DNA of 9,878 nucleotides from JBBTUF01 sp038063855. Lineage in GTDB: Bacteria; Patescibacteriota; Minisyncoccia; Ryanbacterales; GWA2-47-10b. Position numbers and translations under genes: made by a program. Positions within the stretch are counted from its first letter, which is position 1. Each line of letters starts with the position of its first letter. Positions 1 through 5,135 of the stretch are shown here, piece after piece. The stretch is from contig JBBTUF010000041.1 of assembly GCA_038063855.1 (NCBI GenBank), forward strand, positions 1 through 9,878. Reading direction: 5' to 3'. The notes beneath the pieces are model-generated. The model was not told where the DNA came from, ran no database searches, and saw only the letters and a list, made by a program, of their open reading frames with translations.

Positions 1-109
1 CAAGGCAAAAAGGAAACAGTTCAGTCCTATCTTGGGGATGTTGAGTCATGGGAATGCAAAAAAGCTAAAAAAGCGAGTTAAAAGAATGGTGGAAGAAATG
101 GCAGGATAA
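1..109 (+). CDS. 3' tail of an unidentified gene (partial)
   Basis: An open frame enters from the left edge and stops with TAA at 107-109; its codons begin at base 2. The 35 residues are very basic. They end in an amphipathic helix-like run (KKLKKRVKRMVEEMAG) after a FSPILGML segment. Such tails occur at the C-terminus of small DNA-binding antitoxins, but no family can be named from 35 residues. A second frame starting at base 1 is also open from the edge to TAA at 79-81 (ends ECKKAKKAS), so the frame is not certain. I prefer the longer one because it looks more like a folded helix. Confidence 0.35.
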   Translation, partial: KAKRKQFSPILGMLSHGNAKKLKKRVKRMVEEMAG

Positions 110-129
110 TTACGGAATTAGCTTTTGTT

Positions 130-145
130 GAGTTTTTTCAAACTC
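130..145. other. Small hairpin after two converging genes
   Basis: GAGTTT and AAACTC (130-135 and 140-145) form a 6-bp stem with a TTTC loop, between the plus-strand gene tail ending at 109 and the minus-strand hicA ending at 166. Neither strand has a clear T-run directly after the stem, so this is at best a weak bidirectional terminator. Confidence 0.25.
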
Positions 146-165
146 CAAAATCTCCGAGTTGCGTA

Positions 166-393
166 TCAGTTATACTCAATATCTGCCCCGTGGTCTATTA
201 GAGCTTTAACAATGCCAAGCACGGTTCCGCGCTTTGTTCTTGTGCTACGAGGAATTATAGTGACAAATTTATCATCACTCGTTTTCACTTTATAGTGTTT
301 TTTGCCCTGGAAAATAATAAACCCGCATCTTATTGCGAGTTTATAAAGTTCGTCATATGAACAGTTTTTTGTATTAACCGCGTGCGTACTCAA
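166..393 (-). CDS. hicA: HicA-like mRNA interferase toxin
   Basis: A 75-residue protein with the compact dsRBD-like pattern of HicA/YcfA toxins. These are ribosome-independent RNases that cut mRNA and are held inactive by HicB. A helix (YDELYKLAIRCGF) leads to a beta hairpin carrying GKKHYKV with the likely catalytic histidine H33, then VTIIPR, then the C-terminal helix GTVLGIVKALIDHGADIEY; family members commonly end in a similar IVK...GA.IE pattern. The start is TTG at 393; an in-frame TAA lies just upstream and no ATG is available, so this is the only sensible start. It overlaps the hicB 3' end by 20 bases and has no Shine-Dalgarno, so translation is probably coupled to hicB. The antitoxin-first order is the reverse of the better known hicA-hicB layout. 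The family call is firm; activity is inferred. Confidence 0.8.
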   Translation of the reverse strand: MSTHAVNTKNCSYDELYKLAIRCGFIIFQGKKHYKVKTSDDKFVTIIPRSTRTKRGTVLGIVKALIDHGADIEYN

Positions 394-706
394 GGAGGCC
401 GATGTTTAGTGTGGTTTGCGTCATAAATCCTAACTGTTGCAAAGTCTCAAGAGGGGGTATATATTCACCCATCTGAGAAGTAAATTCCGATGGTATTTCA
501 AAATATGTTCTTACCGCATCGTTAATCATATCGATTAACTCCGAAATTGTCTCCGCATCGGTATACAGAACGTTATTATCGATATGAACTTCTGCAGAAA
601 AGCCGCCCTCTTCTGCATGGGAAACTTTTGCCAGTATTTCAGCTGGAAATAAAGCGCGTAATCGCTCAATTTCTGTGACTTTATCCTGAGAGATGTTCTT
701 TGCCAT
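374..706 (-). CDS. hicB: HicB-like antitoxin
   Basis: A 110-residue protein that would neutralise the adjacent HicA. Residues 25-70 carry the partly degraded RNase H-like fold typical of HicB: AKVSHAEEGGFSAEV, then a strand, then a helix (ISELIDMINDAVRTYF). The classical start of this domain, a Y.A.....GY..F strand pair, is recognisable as AEEGGFSAEVHIDN. The C-terminal 30 residues (ETLQQLGFMTQ onward) do not show a clear ribbon-helix-helix or HTH, so the DNA-binding part is uncertain. The start at ATG 706 has AAGGTG about 7 bases upstream as ribosome binding site. It lies directly upstream of hicA with a 20-base overlap, which supports the pairing more than the sequence alone does. Confidence 0.7.
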   Translation of the reverse strand: MAKNISQDKVTEIERLRALFPAEILAKVSHAEEGGFSAEVHIDNNVLYTDAETISELIDMINDAVRTYFEIPSEFTSQMGEYIPPLETLQQLGFMTQTTLNIGLLEYARG

Positions 707-750
707 TGCTTACACCTTATAACGAATTACAACGTAAATCAAGCTAATCA

Positions 751-789
751 AAATACGAAAACCCCAGCGGACCTTTCGGCTGGCTGGGG
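751..789 (-). terminator. Intrinsic terminator of the minus-strand gene at 833-1264
   Basis: On the minus strand, GCCCCAGC-type sequence (789-783) pairs with GCTGGGG (768-762): a 7-bp GC-rich perfect stem. The loop of 14 bases contains CC-GAAA-GG. TTTT (761-758) and a second TATTTT run follow. It lies 44 bases past the stop of the hypothetical gene at 833 and before hicB, so it separates the two minus-strand units. It also supports transcription of the upstream stretch. Confidence 0.65.
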
Positions 790-832
790 CGTGTATGGAT
801 ATACTATAACGCCTAACATGCGGAAAAGTCAA

Positions 833-1264
833 CTAAACTGTGGACAGGGCATTTATGCCCTTATGGTCAAAGGGTTTTAGCGTTGGCATATAAATTGTCG
901 CATCATTCTTCCTCTCAAATATAGTTCTAACTTCCTCTACCACGGCACCCCTGACAGAAGCTATTATAACTTTCTCTTTACGAAAGTTAGCTCCGATAGC
1001 AAAGACCCGCTCAAGCTGAACGGGTCTTTGTCTTTTATCGAGTGTCATTGATCCTGCCGCAATAAGAGCAAGAATAATCTCTGATGGCTCTAAATGAACG
1101 ATAACCTTGTTATCTGTCTGAAACGATACCGTCGAGCTTATGGATGTGGGATACCAGATCAAGTATGCCATCTGGGAAAGGGTGGGGGTTGATTCGCAAG
1201 AAGTAGCTCCACAACGGGCAAGCAACGCGCCCGAAGATGTTGCAAATTGCCGCATGGCTATCAT
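833..1264 (-). CDS. Hypothetical protein
   Basis: An open frame of up to 143 residues on the minus strand. I recognise no family. Residues 50-143 look protein-like, with alternating hydrophobic strands (NKVIVHLEPSEIILALIAAG, RVFAIGANF, EKVIIASVRGAVVEEVRTIF). The first 45 residues are Ser/Thr/Ala-rich and less convincing, so the real start may be ATG at 1171 (112 residues). Neither start has a Shine-Dalgarno. A good minus-strand terminator 44 bases past the stop supports a transcribed unit. Against it, a perfect 10-bp hairpin followed by T's on the plus strand lies inside the frame (1000-1036). It could instead be a non-coding RNA or an eroded gene. Confidence 0.4.
   Translation of the reverse strand: MIAMRQFATSSGALLARCGATSCESTPTLSQMAYLIWYPTSISSTVSFQTDNKVIVHLEPSEIILALIAAGSMTLDKRQRPVQLERVFAIGANFRKEKVIIASVRGAVVEEVRTIFERKNDATIYMPTLKPFDHKGINALSTV
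1000..1036 (+). terminator. Perfect 10-bp hairpin with T-run (plus-strand terminator-like)
   Basis: CAAAGACCCG (1000-1009) and CGGGTCTTTG (1021-1030) form a perfect 10-bp stem around an 11-base loop, followed by TCTTTT on the plus strand. On the minus strand no T-run follows. It has the shape of a plus-strand intrinsic terminator but lies inside a minus-strand open frame, and no plus-strand gene upstream explains it. In the minus-strand mRNA it would simply be a strong internal stem. Confidence 0.45.
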
Positions 1265-1294
1265 TAGCAGGCGGCGTTTGTTTTTCTAGTTTTC

Positions 1295-1316
1295 CCCGCT
1301 ATACGGGAGTTTTTTA
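1295..1316 (+). terminator. Weak plus-strand terminator-like hairpin
   Basis: CCCG (1295-1298) and CGGG (1304-1307) flank a 5-base loop and are followed by AGTTTTTTATTT. The stem is only 4 bp, so this is a marginal terminator. It would end plus-strand transcription ahead of the fic promoter, although no plus-strand gene is visible upstream. Confidence 0.35.
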
Positions 1317-1333
1317 TTTCAAGAACGCAGTGC

Positions 1334-1373
1334 TTTACTTTCCCATATATAATCGTATATAATCATATATACA
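1334..1373 (+). promoter_or_regulatory. fic promoter with tandem 10-bp repeats
   Basis: TTTACT (1334-1339) is a possible -35 and TATAAT (1358-1363) a -10 with 18 bases between. The same hexamer is repeated at 1348-1353. The reason is a tandem 10-bp repeat, RTATATAATC, at 1345-1354 and 1355-1364, with a third partial unit at 1365-1372. One unit equals about one helical turn, so the copies face the same side of the DNA. This suggests a cooperative binding site covering the promoter. Confidence 0.5.
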
Positions 1374-1381
1374 GTAAATAT

Positions 1382-2434
1382 ATGAAAGAACGATACGAAA
1401 AACGAATACCGCTGACGTCGGAAATCGTCTCAAAGATAACCAAAGTCGATGAACTCAAGGGTCTTTGGCGCGGAGGTCTTGCTATCAATCCCCAGATCTT
1501 GGGTAGGCTCAAGAAGTCCGTCATTATTACGAGCACAGGTGCCTCAACACGTATTGAAGGAGCAAAAATGACCGATGAAGAAATCGAACGCTTCTTGAAA
1601 TCGCTCAAATCAAACCCTCCCGAGAACCGAGATGAAGAAGAAGTCGCGGGCTACGCCGACTTGCTTGCTCGCGTATTTGATAATTGGCAAAAGCTCAAGC
1701 TATCAGAGTCTCTCGTTCTCTCGTTCCACGAAATACTTTTGCATTATTCAAAGAAAGACAAGCTTCATAAGGGGCACTACAAAACGAAAGAAAACCTTGT
1801 CGTAGCTCGCAACAAAAAAGGAGAGCAAGTTACGATATTCAAACCCACAGAAGCATGGCTTACCAAAAAAGAGATGGATGATGTTCTCTACTGGACTAAT
1901 ACGGCACTCGCGGAGAAAAAACTGCACCCCATTCTTATTATTGCCAACTTTGTTTTTGAGTTTCTCGCCATTCACCCATTCTCCGATGGCAATGGGCGGC
2001 TTTCTCGCGCCCTTACGAACTTGCTTCTCTTGCAGGCAGGATATGAATATATCCCATACATTTCACTCGAAGAAATTATTGAAGAAAAAAAAGACGATTA
2101 TTACACCTCTTTGCGTCAGACACAGAAACAGCATAAAACAGTGCATGAAGATCTAACTCCGTGGGTTCATTTTTTCCTCGACACACTTCTTACACAAGCC
2201 GAGAGAGCACAAGAACTTATGGAGAATGATGACCCAACAAAATTACTCTCTGGACGCCAACTTGAGATCTATGGACTTTTTGCTGGCGAACCCCTTTCTG
2301 TCATGGATGTAAAAGGGAAGCTGCCGCACATCCCCGAGGTAACCATTAAACAGGCACTCTCACGCCTCGTCTCACTGAAACTACCTGAACGGATTGGCTT
2401 GGGAAGAGGTACCAGGTACGTAAAGTCGAAGTAG
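1382..2434 (+). CDS. Class II Fic domain adenylyltransferase with C-terminal winged helix
   Basis: A 350-residue Fic protein. Fic enzymes usually transfer AMP from ATP to a hydroxyl side chain of a target protein. The active-site motif HPFSDGNGRLSR is complete at 198-209, with catalytic H198 and the phosphate-binding GNGR. The substrate-docking flap is around 137-160. Near the N-terminus, STRIEG at 55-60 matches the inhibitory (S/T)xxxE(G/N) motif, which places E59 over the ATP site. That makes this a self-inhibited class II Fic, and no separate antitoxin is needed. Residues 286-347 resemble a winged helix (SGRQLEIYGLF, then VTIKQALSRLVSLKL). The target is unknown. ATG at 1382 has no Shine-Dalgarno. 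A HIT hydrolase gene follows 18 bases after the stop. Confidence 0.9.
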   Translation: MKERYEKRIPLTSEIVSKITKVDELKGLWRGGLAINPQILGRLKKSVIITSTGASTRIEGAKMTDEEIERFLKSLKSNPPENRDEEEVAGYADLLARVFDNWQKLKLSESLVLSFHEILLHYSKKDKLHKGHYKTKENLVVARNKKGEQVTIFKPTEAWLTKKEMDDVLYWTNTALAEKKLHPILIIANFVFEFLAIHPFSDGNGRLSRALTNLLLLQAGYEYIPYISLEEIIEEKKDDYYTSLRQTQKQHKTVHEDLTPWVHFFLDTLLTQAERAQELMENDDPTKLLSGRQLEIYGLFAGEPLSVMDVKGKLPHIPEVTIKQALSRLVSLKLPERIGLGRGTRYVKSK

Positions 2435-2452
2435 GTTTGATCTTTATGGATC

Positions 2453-2872
2453 ATGAGTGATTTTTCAAAATATCTCGTCAAGGATTATAAATACTGGCAC
2501 CTTTCAGTGCATCCGAATCAAGGCTATCTTGGGCGATGCGTCGTTTGGTGTAAAAGACAAGATGCCTTGGATTTAGCAGATGCAACCGTTGAGGAACGGG
2601 AGGAGCTACTTATTATTCTTCAATCATTAAGAGGAGCCATGAAAAAAGTATTTCGAGCTGACTGGTTCAACTACGCCTTTTTGGGGAACGAGACACGGCA
2701 CTTACATGGTCATTTCGTTCCGCGGTATTCTTCTCCTCGTCAGTTTCATGGAATAGAGTTTGTTGATGAAAGATGGGGTCATAACTGGCAAACAGATGAA
2801 GATTTCATTTCTACACCAGAGCTCTGGGGAGCAGTTAGATTAAAATTGATTGAGGCATTGAAGCAAAGCTAA
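2453..2872 (+). CDS. HIT family nucleotide hydrolase/transferase
   Basis: A 139-residue histidine triad protein. The HIT motif H-x-H-x-H is at 83-87 (RHLHGHFVPRY); its last histidine is normally the nucleophile that takes up a nucleotidyl group from substrates such as Ap4A, AMP-lysine or adenylylated DNA ends. The upstream half (GRCVVWCKR at 27-35 and the helix EEREELLIILQSLRGAMKKVF) fits the usual strand-helix layout. The C-terminal part (EFVDERWGHNW) is not typical of Hint and is closer to Ap4A hydrolase/phosphorylase-like relatives. It lies 18 bases after fic on the same strand with no terminator between, so the two are probably co-transcribed. A hydrolase that removes AMP next to an AMP-transferase is suggestive, but the substrate is not shown by the sequence. 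Confidence 0.85.
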   Translation: MSDFSKYLVKDYKYWHLSVHPNQGYLGRCVVWCKRQDALDLADATVEEREELLIILQSLRGAMKKVFRADWFNYAFLGNETRHLHGHFVPRYSSPRQFHGIEFVDERWGHNWQTDEDFISTPELWGAVRLKLIEALKQS

Positions 2873-3006
2873 TGAGAAGCAGCTTTGATTTGGGATATTT
2901 TCTCGCCAATCATTCCCATAAAATCCCTATCGGAGAACAAAGTTATAATATCCAACGGAGAATGACCCAAATTAAAATTATGAGAGCATGGTTATTTGGT
3001 TTATAA
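2872..3006 (+). CDS. Possible 44-residue small protein
   Basis: An ATG overlaps the HIT stop by one base (TAATG at 2870-2874) and opens a frame of 44 codons ending in TAA at 3004-3006. The product begins MRSSFDLGYF and is basic, with RRMTQIKIMRAW near the end. I recognise nothing in it. Its only supports are the coupled start and the absence of any other gene in this gap. It could equally be an eroded remnant, since it ends inside the -10 element of the next gene. Confidence 0.2.
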   Translation: MRSSFDLGYFLANHSHKIPIGEQSYNIQRRMTQIKIMRAWLFGL

Positions 3007-3007
3007 T
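3002..3007 (+). promoter_or_regulatory. -10 element of the membrane protein gene
   Basis: A consensus TATAAT ends 6 bases before ATG 3014, so transcription would start at or next to the start codon. No clear -35 is visible at the expected distance. Confidence 0.4.
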
Positions 3008-3013
3008 GAATGT

Positions 3014-3331
3014 ATGCAAACACATAAAAAAAGATTTTTGATTTATTTTGTGATTTTTCTTTCTCTTGGTATTTTTGATATTTTTACTCATCTTGCTTCT
3101 TGGGTTGTAGAATTAGGGACTAACGGCTTGGTAAACGAGGGAAGTGGTTTTCCTGATGACTATACTGTAGCACTTTTTTCAGCGCCGCTTATAGTCGCAA
3201 GTCTTTATTTATACTTAGGTCACAGTTCAAAAATATTAGATGTATTATTAAGTATTTTCTTTGTTATATATGTAATATTTATTGTGACGATGATTTTTAC
3301 AATTTTCGCTTTTGGTGGTTGGGTGACATAG
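3014..3331 (+). CDS. Small three-pass membrane protein, unknown function
   Basis: A 105-residue very hydrophobic protein with a positive N-terminus (MQTHKKR). Likely membrane segments are at about 8-30, 50-69 and 74-101. A polar loop at 35-50 (GTNGLVNEGSGFPDD) lies between the first two. By the positive-inside rule the N-terminus is cytoplasmic. I recognise no family. An in-frame TTG exists at 2996, but ATG 3014 sits directly after a -10 and is the better start. The base composition is more AT-rich than in the neighbours. It stands alone between the Fic-HIT unit and the DinJ-YafQ unit, in the position of a passenger gene or a defence-related membrane effector; the sequence does not decide which. 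Confidence 0.6.
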   Translation: MQTHKKRFLIYFVIFLSLGIFDIFTHLASWVVELGTNGLVNEGSGFPDDYTVALFSAPLIVASLYLYLGHSSKILDVLLSIFFVIYVIFIVTMIFTIFAFGGWVT

Positions 3332-3402
3332 ACCTGTAGTTAAGAAAGCAGAGCTATAATATCAGCGTCCCAAGGGTTTTTAAATCAAAATAGATTGATG
3401 TA

Positions 3403-3437
3403 TTGACAATGTATACACAAAGAGCGTACTATAGTAC
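3403..3437 (+). promoter_or_regulatory. dinJ-yafQ promoter with palindromic operator
   Basis: Consensus -35 TTGACA (3403-3408), an 18-base spacer, and -10 TACTAT (3427-3432). A perfect 12-bp palindrome, GTACTATAGTAC (3426-3437), contains the whole -10. A ribbon-helix-helix antitoxin bound there would block RNA polymerase, the usual autoregulation of dinJ-yafQ operons. The -10 ends 7 bases before ATG 3440, so the mRNA is probably leaderless. Confidence 0.75.
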
Positions 3438-3439
3438 AT

Positions 3440-3718
3440 ATGGATACTACAATAAACATACGAACCAATAAAGAAATCCGCAATAAAGCCAGAAAGGTTT
3501 TCTCTTCTTTGGGCATTTCAACTTCTGCAGGAGTAAATATGTTTCTTCATCAGGTTGTTCAAGAAAGAGGACTGCCTTTTACGCCGACCGTTGACGCGAA
3601 AAAGATCAGAGAAAAATGGGATAGAGGAGTCTCAAAAACAATTGACACATACAAAAAGGGGAAACAGAAAGGTTTCGCCAATGCCAAGGACCTTCATGGG
3701 TGGATTGATGGTAAATAG
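3440..3718 (+). CDS. dinJ: RelB/DinJ-family antitoxin
   Basis: A 92-residue antitoxin. The first 45 residues form a ribbon-helix-helix: the strand TTINIRTN, a helix (KEIRNKARKVFSSLG), a turn, then a second helix (STSAGVNMFLHQVVQERGLPF). This is the DinJ signature, including the closing GLPF. The remaining half is basic and would wrap the toxin (REKWDRGVSKTIDTYKKGKQKG). It pairs with the YafQ-like toxin 2 bases downstream and should repress its own promoter through the palindrome over the -10. Confidence 0.85.
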   Translation: MDTTINIRTNKEIRNKARKVFSSLGISTSAGVNMFLHQVVQERGLPFTPTVDAKKIREKWDRGVSKTIDTYKKGKQKGFANAKDLHGWIDGK

Positions 3719-3720
3719 GT

Positions 3721-4011
3721 ATGAAATATACTATTCTCCCGACGAGTCCATACCAAAAATCATACAAGCGGTTAAAAGAATCTGGAAAGTTCAAAAAAGA
3801 AGCGCAAAAGAGACTTGATACGGCAATTGATATTGTTGCTTCTGGTCAAGTTTTACCCCGAGAATATCAAGACCATCAACTTGTGGGAGAACTGCGGGAG
3901 TATCGCGAATGCCATATAAAAGGTGATTTACTGTTGGTTTATCAGATCCGAAAGTCAGAACTTCTGCTTATCCTCGTTGATATAGGGACTCATTCATACT
4001 TAGGAATGTAA
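3721..4011 (+). CDS. yafQ: YafQ-family RelE-fold mRNA interferase toxin
   Basis: A 96-residue toxin of the RelE/YafQ type, which enters the ribosomal A site and cuts mRNA. The conserved YafQ histidine and aspartate positions are all present: H52 in DHQLVGEL, H65 and D69 in ECHIKGDLLLVYQI, and H91 in GTHSYLGM. Their spacing is close to that of E. coli YafQ (H50, H63, D67, H87). The aromatic residue that usually ends the protein (GTHSxLF) is replaced by G-M, so the terminus may differ slightly. It starts 2 bases after the dinJ stop and is followed 11 bases later by an HTH gene. Confidence 0.87.
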   Translation: MKYTILPTSPYQKSYKRLKESGKFKKEAQKRLDTAIDIVASGQVLPREYQDHQLVGELREYRECHIKGDLLLVYQIRKSELLLILVDIGTHSYLGM

Positions 4012-4022
4012 CAGAAGAATAT

Positions 4023-4328
4023 ATGAAAACTAAACAAAAAAAACAACTTAAAGCGCCAGATTTTCAGGAGTATCTTGCTGAATTACTAAAGAACCCCAGA
4101 AATAGGCAGTATTACAATGAATACGGCGAGCAACTTGAGATTGCCTATAAGATTTTGCAATTGCGTAAAAAAGAAGGTATTTCGCAGTCAGAGCTTGCCA
4201 AAAAAATTGGCACTACCCAAAGCAATGTCGCACGTACGGAAGCAGGAGAGCAGAACCTTACTACCGAAACACTTCAACGGATTGCCTCCGCACTCAAGAG
4301 AGACTTGAAGGTTGAGTTTGTGAAATAA
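4023..4328 (+). CDS. XRE/Cro-type HTH protein, HigA-like
   Basis: A 101-residue DNA-binding protein. Residues 38-100 form a Cro/C1-type HTH (YKILQLRKKEGISQSELAKKIGTTQ..V.R.E.G), with the recognition helix around 65-75, then a strand DLKVEFV. The first 37 residues are a charged helix (FQEYLAELLKNPRNRQYYNEY) as seen in HigA-type antitoxins encoded after their toxin. It lies 11 bases after yafQ with no terminator. AGAAG shortly before the ATG could serve as ribosome binding site. As dinJ already provides an antitoxin, this would be a third component: a second regulator or an alternative antitoxin. The HTH is certain; the role is inferred. Confidence 0.8.
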   Translation: MKTKQKKQLKAPDFQEYLAELLKNPRNRQYYNEYGEQLEIAYKILQLRKKEGISQSELAKKIGTTQSNVARTEAGEQNLTTETLQRIASALKRDLKVEFVK

Positions 4329-4368
4329 AGGTTCAAATCCTCGCCAATCTTATACCAATTTACAGTTC

Positions 4369-4406
4369 TGAACTTGTCCGTCAAGTGACCCAGCTAAAAA
4401 ATCATT
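4369..4406 (+). repeat. Dispersed cassette-boundary repeat, copy 1
   Basis: TGACCCAGCTAAAAAATCATT at 4386-4406 matches copy 3 (5786-5806) at 20 of 21 bases. The preceding bases (4369-4385, containing TGAAC and TC.G) are only loosely similar to the other copies. It lies after the DinJ-YafQ-HTH unit and before the Phd-RelE promoter. Confidence 0.55.
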
Positions 4407-4487
4407 TAATAGCAACGATAATTTTTCTATCTAAAATTAGTTCAAAAAGTTTCTCATGTGTAGGGATTTTTTGATGAAAGTGTCGGG

Positions 4488-4515
4488 TTGACAAAAGATT
4501 ATCTTAAGATAAACT
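4488..4515 (+). promoter_or_regulatory. phd-relE promoter with 14-bp palindrome
   Basis: Consensus -35 TTGACA (4488-4493), a 16-base spacer, and a weak -10 TAAACT (4510-4515). A perfect 14-bp palindrome, TTATCTTAAGATAA (4499-4512), fills the spacer and overlaps the -10, a typical antitoxin operator position. ATG 4522 follows 6 bases after the -10. Confidence 0.65.
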
Positions 4516-4521
4516 TAGTGT

Positions 4522-4764
4522 ATGAAAACAAATATTGTAGGATTAAAAGAGCTTCGCGAGGACACCGAAAAATATATTTCTCAAATAGAGAAAGGGCGGT
4601 CTTTTACTGTGGTTAGAAGGTCTAAGCCAATTTTTAAAATGTCTCCTGTCGATGAATGGGGCGACGAGGGCGTATGGGAAACTGTTGCGGATTTTCGTAA
4701 AATTAATCCGAAAGGAGTGCCAGCGTCTGACATACTAAAAGCATTAAAAAAGCTTCGTGGATAA
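4522..4764 (+). CDS. Phd/YefM-family antitoxin
   Basis: An 80-residue antitoxin. The N-terminal 45 residues follow the Phd/YefM DNA-binding fold: VGLKELREDTEKYISQIEKG, then the strand SFTVVRRSKPIFKMSPV, which aligns with the ..N...L...i..V..G....VTR.GKPVAVL.. pattern of the family. The C-terminal tail (WETVADFRKINPKGV, then ASDILKALKKL) is the likely toxin-binding part. The stop overlaps the GTG start of the RelE-type toxin by 8 bases. The protein probably represses its own operon through the 14-bp palindrome upstream. Confidence 0.75.
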   Translation: MKTNIVGLKELREDTEKYISQIEKGRSFTVVRRSKPIFKMSPVDEWGDEGVWETVADFRKINPKGVPASDILKALKKLRG

Positions 4765-4996
4765 GATAGAGAAATTTCTCAAGAAGCTCTCTTCAAAAGA
4801 ACGCGATAGCGTTCAGTATATTATCGAAAAAATATTGTCGGATAGTACACACGATCTCGATATAAAGAAATTGAAGGGCGAACAAAATTTCTTTCGTATT
4901 CGAAAGGGTAGCATTCGCATCATATTTTTTAAAGACAATGCCGACATAAGGATTGTTTTCATTGGCCGTCGCGATGATAATACGTATAAGCTATAG
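4757..4996 (+). CDS. RelE/ParE-family toxin
   Basis: A 79-residue toxin with the RelE fold. Helices (IEKFLKKLSSKERDSVQYIIEKIL) are followed by strands containing LKGEQNFFRIRKGSIRIIFF, equivalent to the LKG..yRlRvGdyRiiy core of the family, then IVFIGRRDDNTYKL, which matches the closing HR...vY. Basic residues available for mRNA contact are R47, R49, R54, R71 and R72. It is a little shorter than usual. The start is GTG at 4757, inside the antitoxin gene; no ATG is available and the overlap implies translational coupling. Whether it acts as a ribosome-dependent RNase (RelE) or on gyrase (ParE) cannot be told. Confidence 0.78.
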   Translation: MDKIEKFLKKLSSKERDSVQYIIEKILSDSTHDLDIKKLKGEQNFFRIRKGSIRIIFFKDNADIRIVFIGRRDDNTYKL

Positions 4997-5054
4997 ATGT
5001 TGAGTAAATTTCTAAATCCTTACAAAACAAGCTTGCTTTAACGATAGGCAGGCA

Positions 5055-5081
5055 CGAACGTTTTCGAGTTGCTGATCCAGC
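5055..5081 (+). repeat. Dispersed cassette-boundary repeat, copy 2
   Basis: These 27 bases match copy 3 (5768-5794) at 23 of 27 positions, with the common core TCGAGTTGCTGA and a shared CAGC end. The A-rich right half present in copies 1 and 3 is absent. It lies between the RelE gene and the abrB-doc promoter. The stretch 4997-5054 in front of it holds nothing recognisable. Confidence 0.6.
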
Positions 5082-5099
5082 ACAGGTAATTTTGAGCGT

Positions 5100-5128
5100 T
5101 TGACGCAGATTATAATAAGATTATAATA
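5100..5128 (+). promoter_or_regulatory. abrB-doc promoter with 11-bp tandem repeat
   Basis: -35 TTGACG (5100-5105), a 16-base spacer and a perfect -10 TATAAT (5122-5127). Two exact copies of AGATTATAATA stand head to tail at 5107-5117 and 5118-5128, so a second TATAAT lies at 5111-5116. An 11-bp period places both copies on one face of the helix, fitting cooperative binding by the AbrB-type antitoxin. The -10 ends 8 bases before ATG 5136. Confidence 0.7.
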
Positions 5129-5135
5129 CAGCAAT

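Noticed and set aside
811..817. Integron attC core (GCCTAAC here and at 6169-6175)
   Set aside because: No matching GTTRRRY partner at attC distance, no imperfect palindrome, and no integrase gene in the window. The TA boundary repeats do not contain the core either.
3555..3818. Overlapping plus-strand frame across dinJ and yafQ
   Set aside because: It is a frame shadow of two recognisable genes, with Lys/Arg-rich meaningless sequence.
4330..4350. tRNA 3' end or tRNA-derived attachment site
   Set aside because: GGTTCAAATCC looks like a T-loop, but the T-stem does not close to 5 bp, the acceptor length before CCA is wrong, and no upstream anticodon or D arm exists (that part is the coding end of the HTH gene).
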